64,000 nt of DNA from an uncultured Erythrobacter sp. (GTDB lineage Bacteria > Pseudomonadota > Alphaproteobacteria > Sphingomonadales > Sphingomonadaceae): positions 124,001 through 188,000 of the forward strand of contig CANNBH010000001.1 in assembly GCA_947502815.1 (NCBI GenBank), written 5' to 3'. Under the pieces are notes generated by a model. That model was not told where the DNA came from and searched no databases. It worked only from the letters and a program-made list of their open reading frames with translations. Positions 53,950 through 62,310 of the stretch are shown in pieces; position 1 is the first letter of the stretch, and each line of letters begins with the position of its first letter. Made by a program: the position numbers and the translations under genes.

Positions 53950-55374
53950 CTATTTAACCGCCGGCAATTCGCCGTCTATGTATTTTTTCAAAGTCGTTTG
54001 GAAATGCCGTACGCGGCTGTCCTGATAAGAGCCGAGCTCCATCATCCCTTCCTTCATCGATTTCATACCCGTCTGCACATGAGGCAAGTTGGACATGTCT
54101 TGATCGAACACATTGGCCAGTTGCGGGCCCATAATATCCGCGGCCCAAGCAAACGGCTCATCATCTGGAATGAAGGTCATTTCGACTGAGCGCGGACGTT
54201 CTTCACCTTTTGGAGTGGGGAACAACAGACGGATCTCCATAATGCACGAATCAGGCGTTTCGTCTGGGAGCCAGCGGTACACAAGCGTCGGCAAAAACCC
54301 GATCCACGGGGCGAAATTCGGGAAGATATTGTACGTAAAATTGTCCAGAATTTCGCTGTCTGAGGCATCGGAATAATCATAGCCATATTGTTCAGCGAAA
54401 CCTTGGCGCCCCGCTTCGGCCAGCACTTTGCGTGCACCAAGCGGATCGGCGGGATCATAGTCTTGTTCCCCATCACCGGCGGTAAAGCGGCGATTGGTGT
54501 CGGCATCTTCCCCGCCAGAAAACTCGTTCATTTTCTCAAGGACATAGCTGGAATCTTTGCCCTTCATATGGGGGCTGAGGACACCAGACGGAGTGATCGC
54601 GCGGTTAAAGTGATCGCCGATCAAATCATACCGCGTGTTTGCATCGCCCAAGAATGGCAGCAATTGCGGATGTGTGACGATCGAATGCCATGCTTCCATG
54701 AAGGCTTCGGCGGTCGCTTTCCAATTGGCCTTGATCCGCTTTTGAATCCACATGCCCGTGTGACGATTTTCAAAGTCGTACCGCTCATAATGCGAAGCGG
54801 GAGAGCCAAGCCACGCTTTGAAATCAGGCAAATCGTAATTCTCGGTCAGCATCACAAAGCCCTGCCACAGCTCAATGCGCGCCTCAGGAAGGTCCATGTT
54901 CTTTTCTTTGAGGTGCTGGAAATCCCACTCAGAAGGAATTTCCTTAAGGCTGCCGTCATTGCGCCAGGTGAAGCCATGGAACGGGCAGCGCAGCTGAATC
55001 GAAGGGCCGCATTCGGTGCGCAATTTGCGACCGCGATGGAGGCAGGCGTTGTAGAATGCCCGAACGCTGCCATCTTTTTGACGGATCAGCAGGAAGCTTT
55101 TGCCCGCGATCTCGAACACAACCGTATCGCCGGCATCCGGCATTTCGTCTTCGCGTGCGGCAAACAACCAGACATTGGGCCACAGTTTTTCGCGCTCAGC
55201 TTGGGCAAATTCCTCGCTGACATAAGGCGCGACCGACAGGGGCTCATTGCCCATATCGATATTGCTCTCTTCGAAAAGATAATCCGGCGGAGTGCGCGTG
55301 TCGCCGTTTAGCATGTCAGTGTAGCTGATGCCGGGGCACCGATCTTCGCGGGCTACATTTTTGATGTCGTTCAT
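53950..55374 (-). CDS. Rieske oxygenase alpha subunit
   Basis: A 474-aa aromatic-ring-hydroxylating-type oxygenase. Rieske 2Fe-2S ligands are C111, H113, C130 and H133 (CLHRGRKL and RCPFHGFTW). The mononuclear iron site begins AEAFMEAWHSIVTHP with H230 and H235; the bridging acid is E227, where naphthalene-dioxygenase types have Asp. It probably inserts oxygen into the pathway's hydrophobic substrate. No ferredoxin, reductase or beta subunit is in the window. Confidence 0.92.
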   Translation of the reverse strand: MNDIKNVAREDRCPGISYTDMLNGDTRTPPDYLFEESNIDMGNEPLSVAPYVSEEFAQAEREKLWPNVWLFAAREDEMPDAGDTVVFEIAGKSFLLIRQKDGSVRAFYNACLHRGRKLRTECGPSIQLRCPFHGFTWRNDGSLKEIPSEWDFQHLKEKNMDLPEARIELWQGFVMLTENYDLPDFKAWLGSPASHYERYDFENRHTGMWIQKRIKANWKATAEAFMEAWHSIVTHPQLLPFLGDANTRYDLIGDHFNRAITPSGVLSPHMKGKDSSYVLEKMNEFSGGEDADTNRRFTAGDGEQDYDPADPLGARKVLAEAGRQGFAEQYGYDYSDASDSEILDNFTYNIFPNFAPWIGFLPTLVYRWLPDETPDSCIMEIRLLFPTPKGEERPRSVEMTFIPDDEPFAWAADIMGPQLANVFDQDMSNLPHVQTGMKSMKEGMMELGSYQDSRVRHFQTTLKKYIDGELPAVK

Positions 55375-55475
55375 TTGCGGCCTCTATCCCATCACTCGCA
55401 CTTTGCGCAGTATTCGTGGAAGAGAATATCACACAAGTTTACCCCTAGATCACACTATCGGATTGGAGAGGGCAT

Positions 55476-56009
55476 ATGACACGCAAAACTGGCATTTCTG
55501 AGTTGGGAGAGGTGATGCAGTTGGCCTTTGTGCCGGATGATTTCGATGCTGCGGTCCAGCATTGGACAAAGGTGATGGGGGTTGGCCCGTTCTTTTTGAT
55601 GGAGGGCATTCATCTGGAAGGTATGAAATACAAAGGTGTGCCCACAGATGCAGTGTTCGATCTGGCTCTGGCCTATTGGGGTGATCTGCAAATCGAGTTG
55701 ATCCGGCCGCGTGACAACCACCCCTCAATCTACACGGATGAATATGGTGCGGTTAGCGGATTGCATCATGTTTGCATTCTGGTCGACGATATCACCGAAG
55801 CATACCGCGTTTGCAGCGAACAGAACGCGCAAATTGTGATTGAAGGATCGCTTGGCGATAGCCGGGTAATATATGTCGACCCCGGTTCAGGGCCAGGCGG
55901 TCTGGTCGAAATTCTTCAACAAGGCGAAGGCGGGCCAGAATTGTTTGCGATGATCAAGCAAGCGGGCGAAGGGTGGGATGGCAGCGCGCCGATCCGCACC
56001 CTAGGCTAA
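55476..56009 (+). CDS. VOC (glyoxalase-fold) family protein
   Basis: A 177-aa vicinal-oxygen-chelate protein: VMQLAFVPDDFDAAVQHWTKVMGVGPFFLME and SGLHHVCILVDDITEAYRVC are the paired beta-alpha-beta-beta-beta units with the metal-binding His. Many homologues in such clusters are lyases, isomerases or extradiol-like enzymes. It is transcribed alone, divergent from the Rieske gene (101-base gap) and convergent with the LuxR-type gene. Confidence 0.87.
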   Translation: MTRKTGISELGEVMQLAFVPDDFDAAVQHWTKVMGVGPFFLMEGIHLEGMKYKGVPTDAVFDLALAYWGDLQIELIRPRDNHPSIYTDEYGAVSGLHHVCILVDDITEAYRVCSEQNAQIVIEGSLGDSRVIYVDPGSGPGGLVEILQQGEGGPELFAMIKQAGEGWDGSAPIRTLG

Positions 56010-56012
56010 CGC

Positions 56013-56822
56013 TTAACTGTTTGCGCCCAGATACCCCAACTGACCTGCCTTAAAGATCGTTTGGGCACGGTTCACGCTGTCCAATTTCTCGCCTGCGCGG
56101 TGGATGTGATAGCGGATCGTGGCGTGGCTTCGCTCAAGGATCATGCTGATTTCCTTGTCCGTTTTGCCAATTGCGGCCCAACGCAGGCATTCCACTTCGC
56201 GTTTGGATAGGACGCAATCCGATGGAATGCGGCGTTTGGTGCGATGTGCCTGAACATAGCCGGCAACAAAGCGTCGGATGATCTGTGCAAACACCATCGA
56301 ATGCAGCGCGAATTCTTCGGACAAATCCTCTTTCTCGCGGTCCATGCTGATAAAGCTGCTGGCGGAAATTTGTCCGAAGGGCAGATGCACTGGAATGACA
56401 ATTGCGGCTTTGCAAAGCGAACGCTTTTCAAAATCGGCAAGGTCCAATTCGTCCAGATAGGAGTTTGGCCATTTGAGATTGAAGCCGTCACCATTCACCC
56501 AAAACGGCTCGCTTTCATACCGGCATGCCCGCGGCAGAGGTGAATGCAGCGCGAGACGATGATCTTCCCACCAACGCGCACCATCGTCCAGCCAATGAAA
56601 GATATCAGCGTTGAGAATCGTACCGTCCGCATCGACCATCGGTTCCTTGGAGGAGATGTCGTCGCAAACCGCGACCTGCATTCCGCGTTCTTGCGAAATT
56701 CGAGCTAGGTTTTCTGCAGCGTCATGTATGTCTTCTGGACATTTGATCGTCACTTGATCGAGCAATTGCTCAAGATTCTCTGTGCCTTTTGGCGTGCGAA
56801 GTTCGATGACGTTGCTGGCCAT
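56013..56822 (-). CDS. LuxR-family transcriptional regulator (solo)
   Basis: A 269-aa regulator with an N-terminal autoinducer-binding-like domain (about 30-190) and a C-terminal GerE HTH: LSKREVECLRWAAIGKTDKEISMILERSHATIRYHIHRAGEKL. By hand alignment to TraR the ligand-site Tyr61 and Asp70 become His and Ser (WWEDHRLALHSPLPRACRYESEPFW), suggesting a non-AHL signal. There is no luxI in the window. ATG 56822 has GGAG 10 bases upstream; ATGs at 56849 and 56864 are alternatives. It probably controls the island. Confidence 0.88.
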   Translation of the reverse strand: MASNVIELRTPKGTENLEQLLDQVTIKCPEDIHDAAENLARISQERGMQVAVCDDISSKEPMVDADGTILNADIFHWLDDGARWWEDHRLALHSPLPRACRYESEPFWVNGDGFNLKWPNSYLDELDLADFEKRSLCKAAIVIPVHLPFGQISASSFISMDREKEDLSEEFALHSMVFAQIIRRFVAGYVQAHRTKRRIPSDCVLSKREVECLRWAAIGKTDKEISMILERSHATIRYHIHRAGEKLDSVNRAQTIFKAGQLGYLGANS

Positions 56823-56958
56823 TGCTAGCTCACTCCTCTCAATATGCATCCCTGAAGACACCATACATTACTTTTCTCGATTCGCCTCATACTTTACGTA
56901 GGGGAAATTGAGGCCACCGCTGGGTAGTTCAAGGCTTACCCTATTGGAGAATGTGACC

Positions 56959-58626
56959 ATGATGAGGCAAGATTTGCCAGCGACAGAGAATCCCTCAAAT
57001 GGCAGCCCATGGGGAGGGGAAAATTTCGGCTTCGCGTTAAAGGCGATTGCGGACGGAGTTGATTCTGAACGTCCGGCATTGATCCATGGTGACCGTGTGG
57101 TCACGTGGGGGCAATTGGACGCGCAAAGCGATGCGATTGCCGCAGGTTTGATCGCGCGCGGGCTGAAGCACGGCGACATTGCGGGCCAGATGCTGCGCAA
57201 CAACCCTGATTACATCTTGGCGTATTTTGGGTGCATTAAAGCCGGGCTGGTGCCGGTCAACGTCAATTATCACTACAAGACCCGCGAACTGGCCGACATA
57301 TTCGAACGCTTTCAATTGAAGGCATTGTTTACGCAAAGCGACTTTGCCCAAAGCGCCGCGCAGGCAATGCCGCAAGGCACACATGTGATTGATGTTGACG
57401 GTGAAGATTGGTCGGCATTGCGAACCCATCATGTGTCAATTAACTTTGCGGTGCACGAAGATCGCCAAGCCTTGTTTCTCACCGCGACTGGCGGAACGAC
57501 CGGAATGCCCAAAGCGGTGATGTGGCCGATGGAGGAAGCGTGGCAGGCGTTTAGCATTTCATCGTGGCAGCGCGGCTTTGGTGAGCCTCCTTTTGTGGCA
57601 ACTTCGCTCGCCGGGCAGGTGGAGGAGGCGGCAAAAATCGGCCCAGACCATCCAGTGAGCGCATCGCCGATGTTGCTTCTGAGCCCGCTCATGCACGGGG
57701 CGGGACAATTCACCGGGATGATCCATCTCCTCAAAGGAGGCACATTGGCGCTGCTCCCTTCGGAGAAATTTGACGCAGACATTGCCCTTGATGAGATTGA
57801 GCGGCTTTCGGCGCGCGGCGTCTTCATTGTCGGTGATGCCTTCGCCCTGCCTTTGGCCGATCGGCTGGATGCGCGCGGAGAAGGTGACGAAACAATCGCC
57901 AGCCTGCGCACCGTCACCAGTTCAGGGGCGGTGTTTTCTGAGCCTTTGAAGAAGCGCTTGATCGCGCACAATCCGCACTTGGTTGTTATCGATGCTCTTG
58001 GTTCATCCGAAAGTTCGGGCACGGCCGTGGTCATTACGACCGCGCAGGGCTCCACCGGGGGCGGGAAATTTTCCGCGCTTCCGGGCCGCGAGACGAAATT
58101 GTTCGACGTCGATATGAACGAAATCGCCAAAGGCAGTGATGGCGTGGGGATCGTTGCGCGGACTGGCCCATTGCCGCTTGGCTATTTGGGTGAGGATGAA
58201 AAGAATGCAGCCACTTTTCCGGAAGTCGATGGAAAACGTTGGCTGATGACAGGCGACCGCGCCCGCTGGGCCCCGGATGGCAGCATGGAATTTATCGGCC
58301 GCGACAATATGTGCATCAACACAGGCGGAGAAAAAGTCTTTCCCGAAGAAGTCGAAGCGGTCCTGTTGGAACATCCGCAAGTGCACGATGCGCGCGTTGT
58401 CAGTCTGCCCGATCCCCGCTTCGGTAGGAAAGTCGTTGCGGTCGTCCAAACGCAAGGACTGGCGACGGAAGAGCTGAAAACATCGCTGGATCAGCACGCG
58501 CGTGATGGGCTGGCAGGATACAAAATCCCCCGCGTTTACGTCATGACAGACCGGTCGCTGCGGCTGAACAATGGAAAGCCGGATTACAAAACTGCGCAGA
58601 ATTTGGCCGAAGAAAGGGCCGGGTAA
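56959..58626 (+). CDS. Acyl-CoA synthetase (AMP-forming)
   Basis: A 555-aa ANL-family ligase: LTATGGTTGMPKAVMW is the AMP-binding P-loop, IDALGSSESSG the adenine motif, and WLMTGDRARWAPDGSMEFIGRD the hinge region. The C-terminal lid has the catalytic Lys in NGKPDYKTA. It would activate the carboxylate substrate or an intermediate to its CoA thioester for the dehydrogenase, SDR and thiolase-fold enzymes nearby. ATG 56959 has GGAG 9 bases upstream. Confidence 0.93.
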   Translation: MMRQDLPATENPSNGSPWGGENFGFALKAIADGVDSERPALIHGDRVVTWGQLDAQSDAIAAGLIARGLKHGDIAGQMLRNNPDYILAYFGCIKAGLVPVNVNYHYKTRELADIFERFQLKALFTQSDFAQSAAQAMPQGTHVIDVDGEDWSALRTHHVSINFAVHEDRQALFLTATGGTTGMPKAVMWPMEEAWQAFSISSWQRGFGEPPFVATSLAGQVEEAAKIGPDHPVSASPMLLLSPLMHGAGQFTGMIHLLKGGTLALLPSEKFDADIALDEIERLSARGVFIVGDAFALPLADRLDARGEGDETIASLRTVTSSGAVFSEPLKKRLIAHNPHLVVIDALGSSESSGTAVVITTAQGSTGGGKFSALPGRETKLFDVDMNEIAKGSDGVGIVARTGPLPLGYLGEDEKNAATFPEVDGKRWLMTGDRARWAPDGSMEFIGRDNMCINTGGEKVFPEEVEAVLLEHPQVHDARVVSLPDPRFGRKVVAVVQTQGLATEELKTSLDQHARDGLAGYKIPRVYVMTDRSLRLNNGKPDYKTAQNLAEERAG

Positions 58627-58629
58627 CAC

Positions 58630-59532
58630 TCACCCCGTCGCGCGATCTGCCTTGTCTTTGTCATTCGTGCCTTTGATCATCTGGCGCATCATGTCCCATT
58701 CCGCGTCGCCCAGCCCTTGAAGTTGAGGGTAGAACGTGCCGCCGTTCGCCTGATAGCCCGCGCCATCAATCGCGATGGTTTGGCCATTCACATATTCTGC
58801 GCCGCTGCCCATCAAGAACACAGCGAGGTTGGCAAGCTCGTGCATCTCACCCGCACGGCCCATGGGATTCAGATCGTTCTTTGAATTGTCGCCGCCACCG
58901 CCAGGGCTTAGGCGCGCACTCATGCCCTTTGTCGGGAAAAGCCCTGGGGCGATGGCGTTGAATCGCAGACCATAGCGGCCCCATTCGGTCGCCAAGCTTT
59001 GCGTCATGGCATTGATTGCGGTTTTTGACATCGCACTGGGCACGACAAAGGCGCTGCCTGACCACACCCAAGTGGTGAGGATCGAAAGGAAACTGGCTTT
59101 TTTGCCCTCTGCGATCAGACGTTTGCCAATATCCAACGTGACATAGAATGTGCCGCGCATCACAATGTCGGCAATTGCGTTAAAGCCGTTGACGGAAAGG
59201 TCTTCGGTTCGGCTGACGAAATTGCCCGCCGCGTTGTTGACGACTCCGGTCAATGCGCCGCCGTCTGCCCAGATGGCATCGACCATGGCATGGATCGCAT
59301 CCGCATCACGGATGTCGCAGGCGTGAGCGACCACTTTGCCGCCATGGGCTTCCATCAATTCTGCGGCGGTTTCGTCCAACTTGTTCTGGCGCCGTCCACA
59401 GATATAGACGGTCGCGCCCAATTTGAGGAACCCCTCCGCCATTTCGCGGCCCAAACCGGTGCCGCCGCCTGTGACGAGAATTCGCTCATCAGTCATCAGG
59501 CCTTCGCGGAACATCAGTTTTGAAATGTCCAT
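58630..59532 (-). CDS. SDR family protein, dienoyl-CoA-reductase-like
   Basis: A 300-aa SDR: ILVTGGGTGLGREMAEGFLKLGATVYICGRRQ start, NNAAGNFVSRTEDLSVNGFNAI, then PSAMSKTAINAMTQSLATEWGRYG, in place of a canonical YxxxK. That pattern matches the 2,4-dienoyl-CoA reductase/peroxisomal-type enoyl reductase branch. It likely reduces an unsaturated CoA ester. Converges with the synthetase gene across 3 bases. Confidence 0.88.
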   Translation of the reverse strand: MDISKLMFREGLMTDERILVTGGGTGLGREMAEGFLKLGATVYICGRRQNKLDETAAELMEAHGGKVVAHACDIRDADAIHAMVDAIWADGGALTGVVNNAAGNFVSRTEDLSVNGFNAIADIVMRGTFYVTLDIGKRLIAEGKKASFLSILTTWVWSGSAFVVPSAMSKTAINAMTQSLATEWGRYGLRFNAIAPGLFPTKGMSARLSPGGGGDNSKNDLNPMGRAGEMHELANLAVFLMGSGAEYVNGQTIAIDGAGYQANGGTFYPQLQGLGDAEWDMMRQMIKGTNDKDKADRATG

Positions 59533-59570
59533 AATATGGGTCTTTCGTAAGAGAGGTTAAAGATTGAAAA

Positions 59571-60779
59571 TCAAAGGCCGAGCACAGTCTTTGCAATAAT
59601 GTTCTTTTGCACTTCGTCCGATCCGCCAAAGATCGTGGCAGCGCGATTGTTGAGGTATCGGCCCATAGCGGTTTGCGCCATTTCGATGCCCACAGGTTCA
59701 GGCGCTTCATTGCCGTAAAGCGGTCGCTCAAGTGGCAATTGCAACGAATCCGTGCCCAGCAGATCGAGCCGCAAGGTGTCGATTTCCTGTCCAATGTTTG
59801 ACCCAAGCAGTTTGACGAGCGAGGTCTGCGGACCCGGTGATCGCCCTTTGGCCAGTTCGGCCAGAATTCGCAGCTCCGTAAACTCCAACGCTTCTGCTTC
59901 GAGCCGGACCCGGGCCAGACGATCGCGGAAACGGGCATCGTGCATAACCGCGCCGTTGACCCCAGATGGTTGTTCTTTGGCTATGGTTTCAAGCCGATCG
60001 ATGCTCTGGATCAAACGCGGCGCATAACACGATCCGCCGCGCTCATTTTCGAGCAGGAATTTCGCGATCGCCCAACCTTGCCCCTCTTCGCCAATGCGGT
60101 TTTCGATGGAGGTTTTCGCGTCGGTAAAGAACACCGCATTCACTTCATGGTCGCCGGACATTGAATGGATCGGAGTGACCTCAACGCCGCGCTGATCCAT
60201 AGGGAGCAGCAGAAATGTGATCCCGGCCTGTTTCTTGACCGTCGTATCGGTCCGCACCAAGGCAAAAATCCAGTCGGCGTGATGCGCATGGGTTGTCCAA
60301 ATTTTGGAGCCGTTGACGGTGTATTCATCGCCATCAAGCCGCGCCGACGTTTTGAGCGACGCCAAATCAGAACCGCTGCCCGGCTCTGAATATCCCTGAC
60401 ACCAGTAATCTTCTCCAGAGAGAATTTTCGGCAAAAACCGGGCTTTTTGTTCTGGCGTTCCGAACGCACAAATGACCGGTCCAACCAAACGCAGACCGAG
60501 GATTGCCAGCGAAGGCGCGCCGGCCAAAGCGCATTCCTTTTCAAAAATGAATTTCTGTGTCGGCGTCCAGCCTGTACCGCCGTCTTCCTTTGGCCAATGC
60601 GGCGCAACCCATCCTTGATCATTCAGAATGCGGTGCCATTCCATCCCGATATCGGGCTCAACAAAAACACCAGGAGTTTTGCGCGCGCCATCGCGCAAAC
60701 GATCGGGCAGGTTCGCGGAAAGGAATGCCCGCACCTCTTCGCGAAAAGCCAGATCCTCGGGTGAGAAGGTCATATCCAT
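59571..60779 (-). CDS. Acyl-CoA dehydrogenase
   Basis: A 402-aa FAD enzyme: CQGYSEPGSGSDLASLKTSA and VNGSKIWTTHAHHADW are the central FAD/substrate motifs, and the C-terminal IFGGSDEVQKNIIAKTVLGL is typical. It introduces a 2,3 double bond and passes electrons to EtfAB. It is separated from the downstream SDR by 38 bases and from ThuA by 3 upstream. Confidence 0.94.
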   Translation of the reverse strand: MDMTFSPEDLAFREEVRAFLSANLPDRLRDGARKTPGVFVEPDIGMEWHRILNDQGWVAPHWPKEDGGTGWTPTQKFIFEKECALAGAPSLAILGLRLVGPVICAFGTPEQKARFLPKILSGEDYWCQGYSEPGSGSDLASLKTSARLDGDEYTVNGSKIWTTHAHHADWIFALVRTDTTVKKQAGITFLLLPMDQRGVEVTPIHSMSGDHEVNAVFFTDAKTSIENRIGEEGQGWAIAKFLLENERGGSCYAPRLIQSIDRLETIAKEQPSGVNGAVMHDARFRDRLARVRLEAEALEFTELRILAELAKGRSPGPQTSLVKLLGSNIGQEIDTLRLDLLGTDSLQLPLERPLYGNEAPEPVGIEMAQTAMGRYLNNRAATIFGGSDEVQKNIIAKTVLGL

Positions 60780-60782
60780 GGC

Positions 60783-61538
60783 TTATTCTCCCTCTCTGCT
60801 GGCCCAGATGATCGACCGCCGTAGCATGTCGTAATAGACGTCGTAATTCCACGCGCACATTTCCTTGTGCGGATAGAAATCTTGCATGCCGGGCAGGTCA
60901 TAATGGCCGCGGCAATGGCCCAGCGTGTTGTAGACGATCTGCCCTTTGCCAATGTCCCGGGTGTAGAGAATAGGCACGGCGGTCTTATCCCACTTTTCAT
61001 CGACAAAGCCGGTGGCCTCGCCTTCGAATGTGGTCTGCATCAACGTGTCAATCTCGGCTGTGGTTTTGGACAAATACAGCTCATCAACGACTTCGAAATC
61101 GTCGATCCCGCGGGTTAGTTCATGGTCTGTGTTGACCACTTCAACTTCGAATTGGCCGATCGGTGGATGCGCTTTGAATTGCGTGCCGAGCATCTCGAAC
61201 ACGTCGGGGCGATCTTCGGGCGCGTCGACCAAACCTTTTTCGGTGAAAACCAGAATTGAGTTCGTCCCATGCAGGGCCAACCATTTTCCGCCACCTTCTA
61301 CCCACGCGCGCAACTGTTTCGTCTGTTCTACCGTTGGCATCAAATCGCAGGTGTATGTAATCAGGAACCGACACTGATCGAGCCGCTCTAACCCCGAATA
61401 GTCAGCCGCAACTGTGGTACGAATATGCGGATGCTCGGCAAGCAATTTGAGCAATTCAAGCCGCGGAAAATCAATATCGTGATATTTGCCTGCGGCGATG
61501 AAATGCGCGTCGATCCGCTGTGCTGGTTGTTCTGCCAT
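60783..61538 (-). CDS. ThuA-like (class I glutamine amidotransferase fold) protein
   Basis: A 251-aa ThuA-domain protein: HPHIRTTVAADYSGLERLDQCRFLITYTCDLMPTVEQTKQLRAWVEGGGKWLALHGT is the family core. First named for trehalose utilisation, the family's chemistry is unproven. ATG 61538 is fixed by AGGAG 5 bases before it; the ATG at 61565 lies in the upstream SDR. Its presence in an acyl-CoA cluster is unexpected. Confidence 0.86.
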   Translation of the reverse strand: MAEQPAQRIDAHFIAAGKYHDIDFPRLELLKLLAEHPHIRTTVAADYSGLERLDQCRFLITYTCDLMPTVEQTKQLRAWVEGGGKWLALHGTNSILVFTEKGLVDAPEDRPDVFEMLGTQFKAHPPIGQFEVEVVNTDHELTRGIDDFEVVDELYLSKTTAEIDTLMQTTFEGEATGFVDEKWDKTAVPILYTRDIGKGQIVYNTLGHCRGHYDLPGMQDFYPHKEMCAWNYDVYYDMLRRSIIWASREGE

Positions 61539-61539
61539 A

Positions 61540-62310
61540 TTAACTCCTAATCGACCCGCCGCCATCGACCGTGAAGTCGCAGCCTGTGGTAAAGCTTGCT
61601 TCGTCGCTGGCGAGGAAGACCACCGCTTTGGCGACCTCCTCAGGCTCTCCGATCCGATTCATTGGATGCGTCGCGGCAAAATTGGTTTCGATATTCTCCG
61701 GCGTATCCGCGCCCGAGTATTTGTACCGATCATACATCGGAGTTCGGATCGCGCCGGGATGGACCATATTGGCCCGGATCGGAACACCGCGTTCCGCGCA
61801 ATCGAGCGCAATGGAGCGTGTCAGCCCCAACAGTCCGGCTTTCGATGCGCTGTAGGCCGCGACAAAGGCCGCGGCGCGAATGGCGATCATTGAGCCAATG
61901 TTGACGATGGCCCCGGGTTCCCCGCTGGCCTCCATCGCAGGAATGGCAGCGCGGCAGCCGAAAAATGGCCCTTCGAGATTGATGTCTATCGTTCGGCGCC
62001 AGCTATCGAGGTCAACATCCACGACATTGCCGGGTTCGGAAATCCCCGCAATGTTGCACAACACGTTGAGTTTGCCGAAATGGTCTTGCACGGTCTTCAC
62101 CGCCGCATGCCACGCGTCAAGATCGCGCACATCAAGCTCAAATGCTTCCGCATTGTGGCCCAATTCGTCTGCCAAAGCGCGCGCTTTCTCGATCTGTAGA
62201 TCGCACAGGAGAACCTTGCCGCCTTCTGCCACGATCATTCGGCCAACAGTGGCACCAATTCCTTCTGCACCGCCTGTGACAAGCGCGACTTTTCCATCCA
62301 TCTTGCCCAT
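61540..62310 (-). CDS. SDR family oxidoreductase
   Basis: A 256-aa classical SDR: ALVTGGAEGIGATVGRMIVAEGGKVLLCDLQ with an Asp that favours NAD, NIAGISEPGNVVDVD, and an intact catalytic YSASK (AAYSASKAGLLGLTRSIALDCAERG). A hydroxyacyl-CoA or cyclic-alcohol dehydrogenase role is plausible. It follows the thiolase-fold gene with no gap. Confidence 0.91.
   Translation of the reverse strand: MGKMDGKVALVTGGAEGIGATVGRMIVAEGGKVLLCDLQIEKARALADELGHNAEAFELDVRDLDAWHAAVKTVQDHFGKLNVLCNIAGISEPGNVVDVDLDSWRRTIDINLEGPFFGCRAAIPAMEASGEPGAIVNIGSMIAIRAAAFVAAYSASKAGLLGLTRSIALDCAERGVPIRANMVHPGAIRTPMYDRYKYSGADTPENIETNFAATHPMNRIGEPEEVAKAVVFLASDEASFTTGCDFTVDGGGSIRS

Noticed and set aside
56885-56905. TTTACGTA core before the acyl-CoA synthetase, similar to the etf palindrome
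   Set aside because: Only eight bases match and the outer arms are not symmetrical; too weak to call a shared operator.
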